Assembly (NCBI GenBank): GCA_020832445.1
Contig: JAFIEO010000022.1
Coordinates: 84,483 to 148,482 of the forward strand
Source of the DNA: Paracoccaceae bacterium
GTDB lineage: Bacteria > Pseudomonadota > Alphaproteobacteria > Rhodobacterales > Rhodobacteraceae
Reading direction: 5' to 3'
Length of the DNA stretch: 64,000 nucleotides
The position numbers and the translations under genes are program-made. Numbering within the stretch: position 1 is the first letter of the stretch; every line of letters starts with the position of its first letter. A model generated the notes under the pieces. That model was given only the letters and a program-made list of their open reading frames with translations. It had not been told where the DNA came from and did not search any database. Of the stretch, positions 29,248 through 39,199 are shown piece by piece.

Positions 29248-29988
29248 AAGCGGGCGATCGGGCGGCGGTGATGTATCGGCCAACGCAAGTTCCGACAGCG
29301 CATTGGCATCACGTATTTGCAGCACACCGTGTTCCCAGGTGACAAGCGGGCGCAGCCGCGCAAGGGTCTTGTTGGTGTGAACCAGTGACAACCCAAGCGC
29401 GTCGGCCAGATCACGCTGCTTGAACGGAAACTGCGCCAACCCGTCCGGTGCCAGACCAACAGCCGCCAGCCGTCGATGAATTTTTAAAAGCGCCCACGCG
29501 ATGCGTTGCGGTGCAGTGCGCTGGCCCAAGGTGGCGATGGTCTCATTCAGGAAATGCTCTTCTACGGCGGCAATCCATGTCAAGGCATATGCCCGTGACG
29601 GGTTGTTGCGAAACAGATCGGCCAGCTTGCGTTTTTCAAACCGGCACAGCACCATCGTGCTTGCCGCTATGGCCGAAGTTGCGGCCCCGCCCGCCAGCAT
29701 GGCCTGAAACCCAACCAGATCACCGGGAAAAATGAAATTCACCAACTGCCGCTCGCCATTGGGCAGGTGCTTGAACCGCGCCCCCTGACCTTCGCGCGCG
29801 GTGAAGAAATAATCCGTCTCATCCCCTTCGTGATAAAGTGCTGCGCCGGGTGACAAAGTCACCTCGCCTGCGCGGAATTCCATCATGAAATGCAGATCTT
29901 CCGGGGTGAATGGCGTAAACAGGTCATGCTTGCGCAAGGGACATATCTGGCAAGGGTGCATGGGGTCGTTTACCTGAAGGGCGGTCAA
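29242..29988 (-). CDS. Crp/Fnr-family transcriptional regulator
   Basis: cNMP-binding fold 'GAALYHEGDETDYFFTAREGQGARF' and HTH 'FKQRDLADALGLSLVHTNKTLARLR'. Confidence 0.9.
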   Translation of the reverse strand: MTALQVNDPMHPCQICPLRKHDLFTPFTPEDLHFMMEFRAGEVTLSPGAALYHEGDETDYFFTAREGQGARFKHLPNGERQLVNFIFPGDLVGFQAMLAGGAATSAIAASTMVLCRFEKRKLADLFRNNPSRAYALTWIAAVEEHFLNETIATLGQRTAPQRIAWALLKIHRRLAAVGLAPDGLAQFPFKQRDLADALGLSLVHTNKTLARLRPLVTWEHGVLQIRDANALSELALADTSPPPDRPLL

Positions 29989-30185
29989 GGAGTGCTGCGA
30001 AAGGATGGCGCGCCCTGTGGTGCGGTGTCAAGTCCGCACCCGCTGTATGCGCGGCAACCCGATCACCCTGGGGATATGAAACGCGCAGGCACGTCACACC
30101 GGTCTGGCGGCGGGGGCATCGCCCTCGCATCCTGATCGCAGCTCTGATAGCACAGGCAGATAAACACATATCAGGGGGACGCAGG

Positions 30186-31070
30186 ATGCGCAGCGCCGCT
30201 GTTTTGAACGCACGCGAAACACCATTGGCAATCCTGACCATTTGCGCGGGCGTGGCCTTTCTGGTGGCAAATGACGCAGTCGCCAAACTGCTGACGGACC
30301 GCTATGCCCCCATCCAGATTGTGTTTTTGCGCAATCTGATCGCCGTGCCCATCATTGCCGCAGTGATCATGCTGGCCTTTGGCAAAGCCACGTTGCATAC
30401 AAACCATCTGCGCCTGCATGCGCTGCGCGGGGCGCTGATGGTTGTGGGCGCATGGCTTTATTTTACAGCGCTGATGTATATGCCTTTGGCCGAAGCGACA
30501 GCGCTGGTCTTCTCGGCGCCAATTTTCATCACGGCCCTGTCGGTGCCCCTTCTGGGCGAACATGTCGGCTGGCGGCGCTGGGGTGCGGTGCTGCTGGGTT
30601 TTGTGGGGGTGCTGGTCATTGTGCGTCCGGGCAGTGCGGCGTTTCAGTTGGCCGCACTGTTGCCGGTGGGCACGGCGCTGTGCTATGCCATATTCATGAT
30701 CAGTGCCCGCTGGATTGACCGCGCTGAACGATTGTGGACCATGATGCTGTTCGCCATGCTGTTTCCGTTGCTGTATTCGGCCCCCTTTGCCGTCGCCAAC
30801 TGGACACCGGTGCAAGCGGGTGACATGGCCTTGTTTGTCGCAATCGCGGTTTTCGGCAGCCTTGGCCTTGCGCTGATCGGGCAGGCCTTTCGCATGGCCC
30901 CTGCCGCCATCGTGGCCCCGTTTGACTATACCGCGTTGATCTGGGCCACCGGGCTGGGCTGGCTGATCTGGGGCGATATTCCAATGCTCTGGACCATTCT
31001 GGGCGCGGCGATCATTGTATCAAGCGGGATCATCATCATCCTGCGCGAGGCAAAGCAGACGTCATCATGA
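30186..31070 (+). CDS. EamA/DMT-family transporter
   Basis: Ten hydrophobic segments; 'FLRNLIAVPI', 'YFTALMYMPLAEATALVFSAPIFITALS'. Confidence 0.9.
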   Translation: MRSAAVLNARETPLAILTICAGVAFLVANDAVAKLLTDRYAPIQIVFLRNLIAVPIIAAVIMLAFGKATLHTNHLRLHALRGALMVVGAWLYFTALMYMPLAEATALVFSAPIFITALSVPLLGEHVGWRRWGAVLLGFVGVLVIVRPGSAAFQLAALLPVGTALCYAIFMISARWIDRAERLWTMMLFAMLFPLLYSAPFAVANWTPVQAGDMALFVAIAVFGSLGLALIGQAFRMAPAAIVAPFDYTALIWATGLGWLIWGDIPMLWTILGAAIIVSSGIIIILREAKQTSS

Positions 31071-31131
31071 CGGGCTGGTCGCAAAGCGCGGAAAATATAG
31101 CTAGGGTTCTGGCGGGAAGACAGGAAATCAT

Positions 31132-31782
31132 ATGGCCACGACCTGCCCGCCGCGTTCCAGAACACCATCACTGCGCAGGGCGCGCAATGCTGTATATGCA
31201 ACCCGTTGCGGGGGCGATGTGATGCGCGCGCGGCCCCCCGAAGGTGATTTCCGCTTCATCGCGCTGGACGTGGAAACCGCATGCAGGGATGCCGCCAGCA
31301 TCTGCCAGATCGGGCTGGCCTGCGTCTGGCCGGACAACCGGATTGATACATTCTCGACACTGGTGAACCCCTGCACGGATTTTGATGCGTTCAACATCCG
31401 CCTGCACGGGATTGGTCCGGTTCATGTTGCCACCGCCCCCCGCTTTGATCAGGTGCTGGAGGTGCTGTTGCCGCTTTTGTCGTGCCACCATCTTGTTCAA
31501 CACAGCAATTTCGACAAGCAGGCCGTGAACGCTGCCAGCCGCACCTATGGAAGGGACGCCCCTGATTTTCGCTGGTCGGACAGTGTCAAAATCGCACGGC
31601 GGGCATGGCCGGAACTTAGGGGAAATGGCGGGCATGGTCTGGGTAACCTGAAGAAGGTTCTGAACCTTGATTTCAGGCACCATGACGCGGGCGAGGATGC
31701 ACGCGCCGCCGCGCAGGTGGTCTTGCATGCCGAAGCGCGTCTTGGCCTGCCGTTTGACGCGTTGATCAAACCGGCGCGCTAG
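31132..31782 (+). CDS. DnaQ-like 3'-5' exonuclease
   Basis: 'FIALDVETACRDAASICQIGLACV' (ExoI) and 'HHDAGEDARAAAQV' (ExoIII); start uncertain (possibly 31222). Confidence 0.82.
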   Translation: MATTCPPRSRTPSLRRARNAVYATRCGGDVMRARPPEGDFRFIALDVETACRDAASICQIGLACVWPDNRIDTFSTLVNPCTDFDAFNIRLHGIGPVHVATAPRFDQVLEVLLPLLSCHHLVQHSNFDKQAVNAASRTYGRDAPDFRWSDSVKIARRAWPELRGNGGHGLGNLKKVLNLDFRHHDAGEDARAAAQVVLHAEARLGLPFDALIKPAR

Positions 31783-31837
31783 AACCACCCCACAGCCGAA
31801 AATGACGGCTGGAGCCTGACCCAGAACCTGCTACTGT

Positions 31838-32224
31838 TTGGTGATGTTTCGTTTCTTCGATCTTCTGGGCCGCTCAAGCGCGATGAATGCGCTTGATGAC
31901 GCATTTCGGGCATTCGGGGTGCATCCGATGCTTGTGCCGGACCCTGTGAAGCTGACCGTCATGCAGCTATACAAAACGCAAGTCGCGGCACTGGGACGAA
32001 AGGCCGCTTTTGCGCAAGCCGCCCAACTGCTTGCCTATTGCATTCTGGGCCATGAACAGTTTGCATCAAACAATGGCACGGACATTGCCGACCAGACCGA
32101 ACACCGTGTGGACGAGGCCATCACTGACGGGACCTCGCGCGACGCAAAACTAATTCTACTGGCTGTTCATTCTGGCCTGATTTCGCCTGAAATCGCTGAT
32201 TTGGTCGATGTCGATGACGACTGA
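31838..32224 (+). CDS. Hypothetical protein
   Basis: 128 aa ORF between two well-supported genes; start may be 31844. Confidence 0.55.
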   Translation: MVMFRFFDLLGRSSAMNALDDAFRAFGVHPMLVPDPVKLTVMQLYKTQVAALGRKAAFAQAAQLLAYCILGHEQFASNNGTDIADQTEHRVDEAITDGTSRDAKLILLAVHSGLISPEIADLVDVDDD

Positions 32225-32352
32225 TCGCACGGGCGCGAGTGCCGCATAGGCGCGTTTTTGACCCCGTAGCAATTTCTGCCTATACCCTGCCCCCCGAACA
32301 CTATGCCGCTTGCGGCGTTGTCTTATCTTGCCACCATCTGCCCGGAGCACCC

Positions 32353-34038
32353 ATGAAATTCCCAGTCATACCGACCAAGACCTTGTTGGGCGATGTCGGC
32401 GTCGTCTTTCGGGTGTCGGCGGCCATAATCCTTGTGTTTGTGACGGCCGCAGCCATTGCGCCTGACGCGGTGGGCCAGACTGCATTGGTCGTTCTGAACG
32501 TCACGGCAAGCAATCTTGGCTGGATGTATCTGTTGGTCATCACGGTTTTTGTGGGGTTCGTGCTTTTTCTTGGGGTATCCCGTTTCGGCAGTATCCGGCT
32601 GGGCGCGGAAGACGAGCCTGCGGAATTTTCCTTTTCCAGCTGGCTGGCGATGATCTTCTCGGCTGGCATGGGCGTTGGGCTGGTGTTCTGGGGTGTGGCC
32701 GAACCCATGATGCATTTCAATGAACCGCCCATGGGCAGCGGCCTGCCGCGCACGACGGATGCCGCGCAAACCGGCATGACCTATGCGTTCTTTCACTGGG
32801 GCCTGCATCAATGGGCAAATTTTGCCCTTGTGGGGCTGGCCATCGCCTATGTGCGGTTTCGTCATCACAGTTTTGGCCTGATCAGCGAAACGCTCCGGCC
32901 GCTTCTGGGGGACAGGGTGGATACCGGATGGGGCAAGGCGATTGATATTCTGACAGTCGTGTCCACCGTCTTTGGTGTGGCGACAACACTGGGCCTTGGG
33001 GCGTTGCAGATCAACAGCGGGGTGTCGCGCCTGACCGATATTCCCTATGGCTTCCCTGCACAATTTGGCATCATTGCGGTCGTGGGCGGGTTGTTCATTC
33101 TGTCGGCCATGACACCGCTGGACAAGGGATTGCGCCTGCTCAGTAATTTCAACATGGCTTTGGCGGGCATTCTTCTGCTGTTTGTGCTGGCCTCTGGCCC
33201 CACCGCCTTCATCTTTGGTGTCATGACCCAGACCCTGGGTGATTATCTGGGCAATGTCGTGCAGATGAGCCTTGTGACTACACCGTTTTCCGATGCGCGC
33301 TGGGTCGAGCAGTGGACAATGTTCTACTGGGCATGGGGGCTAAGCTGGGCGCCTTTCGTGGGCAGTTTCATCGCGCGCATCTCGCGCGGGCGGACAATAC
33401 GCGAATTCGTGCTTGGTGTGATGATCGTGCCGGTGGCGTTAAGCATGCTGTGGTTTTCGGTCTTTGGGGGCGCTTCAATTCACTTTGAAATCTTCGCGAA
33501 TGCAGGCATTGCCGATGCGGTTGCGCACGAAGTTCCCTCGGGGCTTTTTGTCATGCTCGAACAGCTTCCCCTCAGCGGGGTGCTGACGGCCGCGGCCATC
33601 GTGCTGGTGTGCCTGTTTCTGATCACCTCGGCGGATGCGGCGACATTTGTGCTCGGCATGTTCACCTCGAAAGGGGTGCTGAACCCGACGACGACCATTC
33701 GTGTTTTGTGGGCGGGGTTGCAGTTGATGCTGGTGGTGGTGTTGCTGCTGACAGGCGGGCTGGAAAGTTTGCAGACCGTGTCAATCATCGCGGCATTTCC
33801 CTTCATGCTGCTGATGATCCTGATTGCCGTGTCCCTGTATCGGGATCTGTCACATGAACTGGCGCTGAAGGCCGAAACCGATCGTCTGTTGGCCGTGCGC
33901 ATAGAACGATTGCTGCTGCGAGAGGCAGAGCGCGAGGCCGCAAAGCAAGCCGAAGAAGACGCACACCCAAGCGTGTCGGAAACACCGCCATCCATCGAAG
34001 CACTGGAAGCCATCGAGGGCCAGCCCCCAAGGGAATGA
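32353..34038 (+). CDS. BCCT-family (betaine/carnitine/choline) transporter
   Basis: 'WLAMIFSAGMGVGLVFWGVAEPMMHF' and 'WTMFYWAWGLSWAPFVGSFIARISRGRTIREF'; start at ATG 32353. Confidence 0.93.
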   Translation: MKFPVIPTKTLLGDVGVVFRVSAAIILVFVTAAAIAPDAVGQTALVVLNVTASNLGWMYLLVITVFVGFVLFLGVSRFGSIRLGAEDEPAEFSFSSWLAMIFSAGMGVGLVFWGVAEPMMHFNEPPMGSGLPRTTDAAQTGMTYAFFHWGLHQWANFALVGLAIAYVRFRHHSFGLISETLRPLLGDRVDTGWGKAIDILTVVSTVFGVATTLGLGALQINSGVSRLTDIPYGFPAQFGIIAVVGGLFILSAMTPLDKGLRLLSNFNMALAGILLLFVLASGPTAFIFGVMTQTLGDYLGNVVQMSLVTTPFSDARWVEQWTMFYWAWGLSWAPFVGSFIARISRGRTIREFVLGVMIVPVALSMLWFSVFGGASIHFEIFANAGIADAVAHEVPSGLFVMLEQLPLSGVLTAAAIVLVCLFLITSADAATFVLGMFTSKGVLNPTTTIRVLWAGLQLMLVVVLLLTGGLESLQTVSIIAAFPFMLLMILIAVSLYRDLSHELALKAETDRLLAVRIERLLLREAEREAAKQAEEDAHPSVSETPPSIEALEAIEGQPPRE

Positions 34039-34191
34039 TTGCCCTGCGCCGCCGCCCCCCTACATGCAGGACTTGTGCAGTAATCCCGTTAGTCACACGC
34101 AACAGTGTGGTGCGCACACATCAAGCCGGATGGACAAGGCCCAGCAATTGCGGGTAAATTGACATGTTGTCCCTTTTGGACCTGCGCGAAC

Positions 34192-34518
34192 ATGCGTTAC
34201 ATAGCCAGTTTCCTGATTGTTATCCTGACCATAAGCGGGCTGCATCAAGCCTATGCTTATGCATCTGATGACTTTCAGACACAGGACGCGCAATCTGTCA
34301 CACTGGCGGCCCCCTGCCCCGAATTTGCGGGGAATGACAGCGCCCGCCGTCAGGCAGAACCGACAGCCGCCGCAGATGCGCACTGGTGTCAGGCCGGTCC
34401 GGATTGCGCCCCGCCCTGCCCCATATCGCGCATGTTGCAGGGCACCGCGTATGCCGCGCCACATCTGAACCGCAGCATCGCCGGCAACCCTGCACGCGCG
34501 CCACCGCACGTCATGTGA
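34192..34518 (+). CDS. Hypothetical secreted Cys-containing protein
   Basis: Signal peptide 'MRYIASFLIVILTISGLHQAYA' in the supplied ORF. Confidence 0.5.
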   Translation: MRYIASFLIVILTISGLHQAYAYASDDFQTQDAQSVTLAAPCPEFAGNDSARRQAEPTAAADAHWCQAGPDCAPPCPISRMLQGTAYAAPHLNRSIAGNPARAPPHVM

Positions 34519-34584
34519 TCAGCGCAGCTTTGCCCGCATGGCGGGTGGGGCAAAAAAATTCACATGAAAATATGGAGGTCGCAG

Positions 34585-34674
34585 ATGGACACTCTGCGTT
34601 TGTGGCTGGTGCTGGGTTTCTTCGTGGGCACCGCTGTCTACACGGTCACTGTGATGATCATTCACCCGGTGTAG
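34585..34674 (+). CDS. 29-aa single-pass membrane small protein MDTLRLWLVLGFFVGTAVYTVTVMIIHPV
   Basis: ATG preceded by GGAGG-type RBS (tatggaggtcgcagATG); hydrophobic helix; absent from the ORF track because of its size. Confidence 0.55.
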   Translation: MDTLRLWLVLGFFVGTAVYTVTVMIIHPV

Positions 34675-34852
34675 CCCCCCTTACTTACCGGCAGTTTGTG
34701 CCTGCTGCGCAAAGCAAATGGCGCAAACTGCCCTGTTCCGGTCTGTCGCTTGCTGGCAGACCGGATCTCACCACCGCTGCCATGCGGCATCATTTGGCCT
34801 GCAATAGCAAACTGCATAAGGCGCGGAGACGTCAGTGCAACCACTGCCTGCG

Positions 34853-35560
34853 CTACATCCGGTCCAGAAATCGCCCATTGATCCAGCCAACCCCGTCGGG
34901 CAGCGCCGGTGACCGAACCTCGACCCAGACTGCGCCACTGTTCAGGGTGCGTATCCGTCCGGTTATGCGGATGTCACGCGCCGCGGGCGGAAACATACCG
35001 ACAATTCCATGCGATGCACCCGCACCCGAACGAATATTAAGCACATCATTTGATGCCACGCCCACCACCCTGTAGGGGTGCTGATGGGCGGTGTGGTCTT
35101 TGAACAGGCTGCCGGCTGGTTCAGCCGTGGCAGGGGGCGGGGCGGATGCCTCCTCGCTCAGGAAACGTGAATTGACCCAGCCGCCTGCCGGAACCTGCGG
35201 GTGAATAACCCTGTACCACAGCCCGCCATCGCCGGACCGGCCCTGCTGGCCTGTCCAGACAATCCCGCCAGTGCCCGGCGGCAATACACCCACGATGCGG
35301 CTGCCCGGCACGCCCACGCGGTCACGCACATTCAGCACGTCATTGGACGCGACATCCACCACGCGGTATGTAACTTCGCTGGCCTGCGCGACATTTTGTG
35401 AAGACAGCATGATGGCAGCCATCAAAAGCAGGCTGGCTGCGATGCGAAGGTGTAATCCGGGCATATTCCTACCCCCCATTCTTACGACAATACCGGACAA
35501 TGCAGGCCGCGGCACGACATGCCGCAACTTAGTCGAAGGACAGGTCAATAAAGCGGACAT
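34853..35560 (-). CDS. Secreted protein with two SH3b-like repeats
   Basis: 'YRVVDVASNDVLNVRDRVGVPGSRIVGVLPPGTGGIVWTG' and 'YRVVGVASNDVLNIRSGAGASHGIVGMFPPAARDIRITG'. Confidence 0.8.
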   Translation of the reverse strand: MSALLTCPSTKLRHVVPRPALSGIVVRMGGRNMPGLHLRIAASLLLMAAIMLSSQNVAQASEVTYRVVDVASNDVLNVRDRVGVPGSRIVGVLPPGTGGIVWTGQQGRSGDGGLWYRVIHPQVPAGGWVNSRFLSEEASAPPPATAEPAGSLFKDHTAHQHPYRVVGVASNDVLNIRSGAGASHGIVGMFPPAARDIRITGRIRTLNSGAVWVEVRSPALPDGVGWINGRFLDRM

Positions 35561-36233
35561 AATCGTCCTCTATCAGTTTGAAATCGAACCTGACATCCAG
35601 CGCCCTGCCGTCGGACATGTCGCCAATCAGGGCAAGCCGGCCTTCGATTTCGTGGCCATGATCGGCCTTGAATTGCAATGTGCCATCAGCGATTTCAAGG
35701 TCGCCCACCACATGACCGACCCCGTCGGCGTCGCGTTCCAGAATGCGGCCAAGAACCATGTAGTAGTCACCCTCTTCGGGGTTACCATCCGGACCGCGCA
35801 GCATGGCATCGCCTTCGGTCAGATTCATTTCGTTTACCGGCACCAGCGCCAGACACAGGAAAGAGATTGCGCCGCTGTCGGACAAAACACCTGTATAGAT
35901 CGTGCTGGCAATGGCGTTGCGGCCGCTGCCGCGCGCAAAGAACCCGTCGCCGCGCAAAACGGCAGATACAGGTGCCGCAACTTCGCCGCGCACGGTAAAG
36001 TCTTCTGGCCGTTCAGATACCGACGAACGCACCTGCGCGTCTGGCACCTGTGGCGGGGGCGCGGCGCAAAAGCCCGGATCAATCATCTCGAAGGCGAAAT
36101 CCGTCATCTCGCGGTCCGCGCTGGCTGGCCGTGGCAGAAGAAACAGGGGCAGGACGGGAAGCGCCAGACATACGGCAAGGGTCAAGCGGCGGCTTTGGGG
36201 GGTGTCGCTGCAATGCATATGCGTTCCTTTCAT
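35529..36233 (-). CDS. Hypothetical secreted protein
   Basis: Signal peptide-like N-term; overlaps neighbouring SH3b gene. Confidence 0.6.
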   Translation of the reverse strand: MKGTHMHCSDTPQSRRLTLAVCLALPVLPLFLLPRPASADREMTDFAFEMIDPGFCAAPPPQVPDAQVRSSVSERPEDFTVRGEVAAPVSAVLRGDGFFARGSGRNAIASTIYTGVLSDSGAISFLCLALVPVNEMNLTEGDAMLRGPDGNPEEGDYYMVLGRILERDADGVGHVVGDLEIADGTLQFKADHGHEIEGRLALIGDMSDGRALDVRFDFKLIEDDYVRFIDLSFD

Positions 36234-36259
36234 GATACAAACTTCGGGTGTGGCGCGGC

Positions 36260-37579
36260 TTACCTGCGGTCAGGCCATTTTTCCGTCGCTTGGAAGGGTT
36301 GGATTTCAGCCCCCTGCGGGCCGGAGAACGCACCAAGGCGATACCAGATCGTTTGCAATTCATCATCCATCAGGTCCGTGTCACGCAGCATCACCTCGGC
36401 CCCTGGCGCCTGCCATAATCCGGCTTCGACTATGACATCGACGAAGGGATTGCCTGCCTCTGCACCCTCGCGCCATTCGAACGACCGCCAGCGCGCATCG
36501 TCGCGCCCCGCCTCTACCTCGGCCAGCCCGTTGTGCAGTGCCAGCATATCCAGCACCGCCGCGCTGGAGGGGGCACCCTGCCATATTTCATCATATGACG
36601 GGCGGAACTGCGGTGCCTGCGTCGCAGGCCCCATCTGCCAGTCCGCGATATGCGCAATGATGGAATCTGCCATCAGGCAATGAAACCCCAGACACTCCGT
36701 TTCCGGCGTGTCAGTTTCGCCGCGCGCGGCAGACAGGATCACCGCATCCACGCCGCGCAATCCTTGCATTGCGAAACGCCAGACAAGATGCGGACCTTCG
36801 CCAAAGGCGTCCAGCGGGGCGGTGTTCTCCGCGCCATGCTCTGCCACCACTTGCGCATGGCGCGCAGGGCCAAGATTGAAACGCCGCAATTCGATCAGGC
36901 TGATCTGTCCGGTCGCACCGCCCGCCGTCACTGTGGCTTCGGCTTGCGCGTAGCTTAGGTGGTAGCGGACGCTGGGCAGGCGGCCGTCATGCGCCTGCAC
37001 CGCAACAATGCTTTTTGTCAACGGGGACAGGCCCGCCCCCGGTGCCATAACCGTGTCCTGCGCGTAATGCAGGATCTGCGCTATCTCATGCTCCAGTTCC
37101 ATCGGGTCGATGGGAACAAGGCCGGGGGCTTGGGTAAACTCCTGCGCGATGTCGCCTGCGCCGGACATTGCGGGGGCCGCCTGCATGGCCAGCAGGTGCG
37201 CACCATCGGCCCAGCCGCGCCCGTCGGGTGCGGCTGCGTGGTACAGTTCGACCCACGCGATGCCACCTGCATGTGCATCCGCCCCCGTCGCGTCAATGTT
37301 GACGGCGTCAGGTTGCAAAATGCCGACAATCGGGGCATCGGTTGACGGCAGGGCACGCAGGTACAACACCGCGTTGGCGGCGATTCCGGTGACGCGTAAC
37401 GGTTGCGATGCCTGCGCGGGCATGGATACGTCCGGCGCGATGACAGGCGCTTGGGCCTGATCGGCATGAACAGGGGACAGACAGACAGGCCAGACCATCA
37501 CACAGCCCACAAGTGGCGCGCGCATATGCCTGATGCGTGACAGACCACACGCAAGGATCGGATGTAGAAATTTCACCAT
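36260..37579 (-). CDS. Secreted protein with SH3b-like domain
   Basis: 'LRVTGIAANAVLYLRALPSTDAPIVGILQPDAVNIDATG'; start at ATG 37579 before signal-like segment. Confidence 0.72.
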   Translation of the reverse strand: MVKFLHPILACGLSRIRHMRAPLVGCVMVWPVCLSPVHADQAQAPVIAPDVSMPAQASQPLRVTGIAANAVLYLRALPSTDAPIVGILQPDAVNIDATGADAHAGGIAWVELYHAAAPDGRGWADGAHLLAMQAAPAMSGAGDIAQEFTQAPGLVPIDPMELEHEIAQILHYAQDTVMAPGAGLSPLTKSIVAVQAHDGRLPSVRYHLSYAQAEATVTAGGATGQISLIELRRFNLGPARHAQVVAEHGAENTAPLDAFGEGPHLVWRFAMQGLRGVDAVILSAARGETDTPETECLGFHCLMADSIIAHIADWQMGPATQAPQFRPSYDEIWQGAPSSAAVLDMLALHNGLAEVEAGRDDARWRSFEWREGAEAGNPFVDVIVEAGLWQAPGAEVMLRDTDLMDDELQTIWYRLGAFSGPQGAEIQPFQATEKWPDRR

Positions 37580-37774
37580 ATGCGATGCCTCCTGAAATGC
37601 GGGATTGGGGACGGAAAGGCAGGGTTCCAGCCATGCCCAAAGGCTTTTGCACAAGCGGGTTTTATGCTGCGGCGACGCCTGCATGACTGTGCCAAAGCCC
37701 GATCAGGCCATGACGCGGTAAGTTGGAATTGTGCCATATGTTCCCCCTGCCTTTGCAATACCGGCCCCGCGCAA

Positions 37775-38755
37775 TCAGCGTTGCATTTCCACCAGTTCCA
37801 CACGGCGGTTCAGGCTGCGGCCCTGTTCGGTGCGGTTGGTCGAAATCGGGGCCATCATGCCCGCCCCGGCCGAGTCCAGCCGGTCGCCGGATACCCCGTG
37901 TTGCCGTGTCAGATATGACACCACCGATGTTGCCCGTTCCATCGACAGGGACAGGTTGTAATCGTAGCTGCCGGAATTATCGGTATGCCCCACGACCAGC
38001 AGGTTCATATCGGGCAAATCGCGCATCAGACCTGCAACCGTTGCCAAAGCTTCCGACGATTCAGACAATATCCGCGCAGAGTCGAATTCAAACAGTATAT
38101 CCTGAACGGCAACGCGCCCTTCTTCTATCAAACCCGCCTCCATCTCGCTGGCAGTCAGGGGCTGGTGGTCCATTTCGGTATCCATCTCGTCCGAGGTCAC
38201 AACCGCCATTGAAACGGCCGGACCGTCCACCCTGCGCGCGTTGAACGCAGCAATCCCTGTCAGCACAGTCCCATCATCCGAGATCGCGGCGATATAGCGC
38301 AAATCGCGGTTCGATGTGCGGGTTGCCAACCGGCAGCAGCCCCGCGCACCGCGGCTGAATATGTCGGTGCCATGTACGAAAAACGACCGGCCAGCCCCGC
38401 TGGAAAGGTCGCTGCCGCTGACGGTGTACAGCAACTCAAACCCGCGATCTTCCAGCGCCTGAATATAGTTCCGCTTGATCTGAAGGGTGGAAATATCGGG
38501 GTTGTCGAAAGTATAGCTTAGCGACAGTATTTCGCCTTCCATGGTCTTGGCGCTCTCAACCTCGCCATCGTCATACGGGCCGGTCGGGATGGTGGCGCGG
38601 TCAAATTCTGTCCTGTCGAAATAGACGATGCTGGACCCTGCAACGCGGGGAATATCTGCGTGATCATACGCGCCATCGACATCGGCTTGGGCAGGTGTGG
38701 AAAACGCAAACGCCATGACGGTGGCGCAAGCCCAGACGGGATGTCTGTTCTGCAT
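37775..38755 (-). CDS. OmpA-family outer-membrane/peptidoglycan-associated protein
   Basis: 'ILFEFDSARILSESSEALATVAGLMRDLPDMNLLVVGHTDNSGSYDYNLSLSMERATSVVSYL...GAGMMAPISTNRTEQGRSLNRRVEL'. Confidence 0.92.
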   Translation of the reverse strand: MQNRHPVWACATVMAFAFSTPAQADVDGAYDHADIPRVAGSSIVYFDRTEFDRATIPTGPYDDGEVESAKTMEGEILSLSYTFDNPDISTLQIKRNYIQALEDRGFELLYTVSGSDLSSGAGRSFFVHGTDIFSRGARGCCRLATRTSNRDLRYIAAISDDGTVLTGIAAFNARRVDGPAVSMAVVTSDEMDTEMDHQPLTASEMEAGLIEEGRVAVQDILFEFDSARILSESSEALATVAGLMRDLPDMNLLVVGHTDNSGSYDYNLSLSMERATSVVSYLTRQHGVSGDRLDSAGAGMMAPISTNRTEQGRSLNRRVELVEMQR

Positions 38756-39044
38756 GGTTGTGCCTCCTCATTGTGATATTCGGGCCGACCATATCCGCAA
38801 ATCAATATGGAACGCCCCGTCCGAACAGACGGGGATATGACACGCCGCCTTTTGTGCGTCTGCGCCCGGCGCCAAAAGTCAGGACGAAGCAAGCGGATTT
38901 GCAGGCATCAGGCGATTGCGATGCCCACACGACAGGTGCCCCGCTCGGGGATGGATTGAGGGGCGTCGGCGTGACTGGTCGTGATGATGTTGGCTTGTGA
39001 CCATCTGACGCAGTCTGAAGCAGCGCTGGCAGTTTCCATATCCG

Positions 39045-39199
39045 TTGACAAATCCCGATTGTTTCACTAGGGAATAGCGTACCAAGCTTAGGCCAGAATG
39101 GTCGCGCCAGGTCATGCACAACTGCACCCCGCGCCAAGGCCTTGGACTATGCAAGCCAGAATTTGACGACAGCCGGGGTCAAGCCAATAAAGGGCCACG
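39045..39199 (+). promoter_or_regulatory. Candidate promoter (TTGACA-17 nt-TAGGGA) and structured 5' leader of the ABC transporter operon
   Basis: TTGACA at 39045-39050, TAGGGA at 39068-39073; leader contains TGCACAACTGCA hairpin, CCAAGGCCTTGG palindrome (39134-39145) and TTGAC...GTCAA. Confidence 0.4.

Noticed and set aside
35271-36683. 470-aa plus-strand ORF
   Set aside because: Runs antisense across three exported-protein genes with signal peptides and SH3b motifs
39074-39199. Canonical cobalamin riboswitch
   Set aside because: AAGCCAGAA resembles part of a B12 box but the ACTG and CCCCGC elements are in the wrong order and the rest of the core is not recognisable; kept only as an unspecified leader candidate
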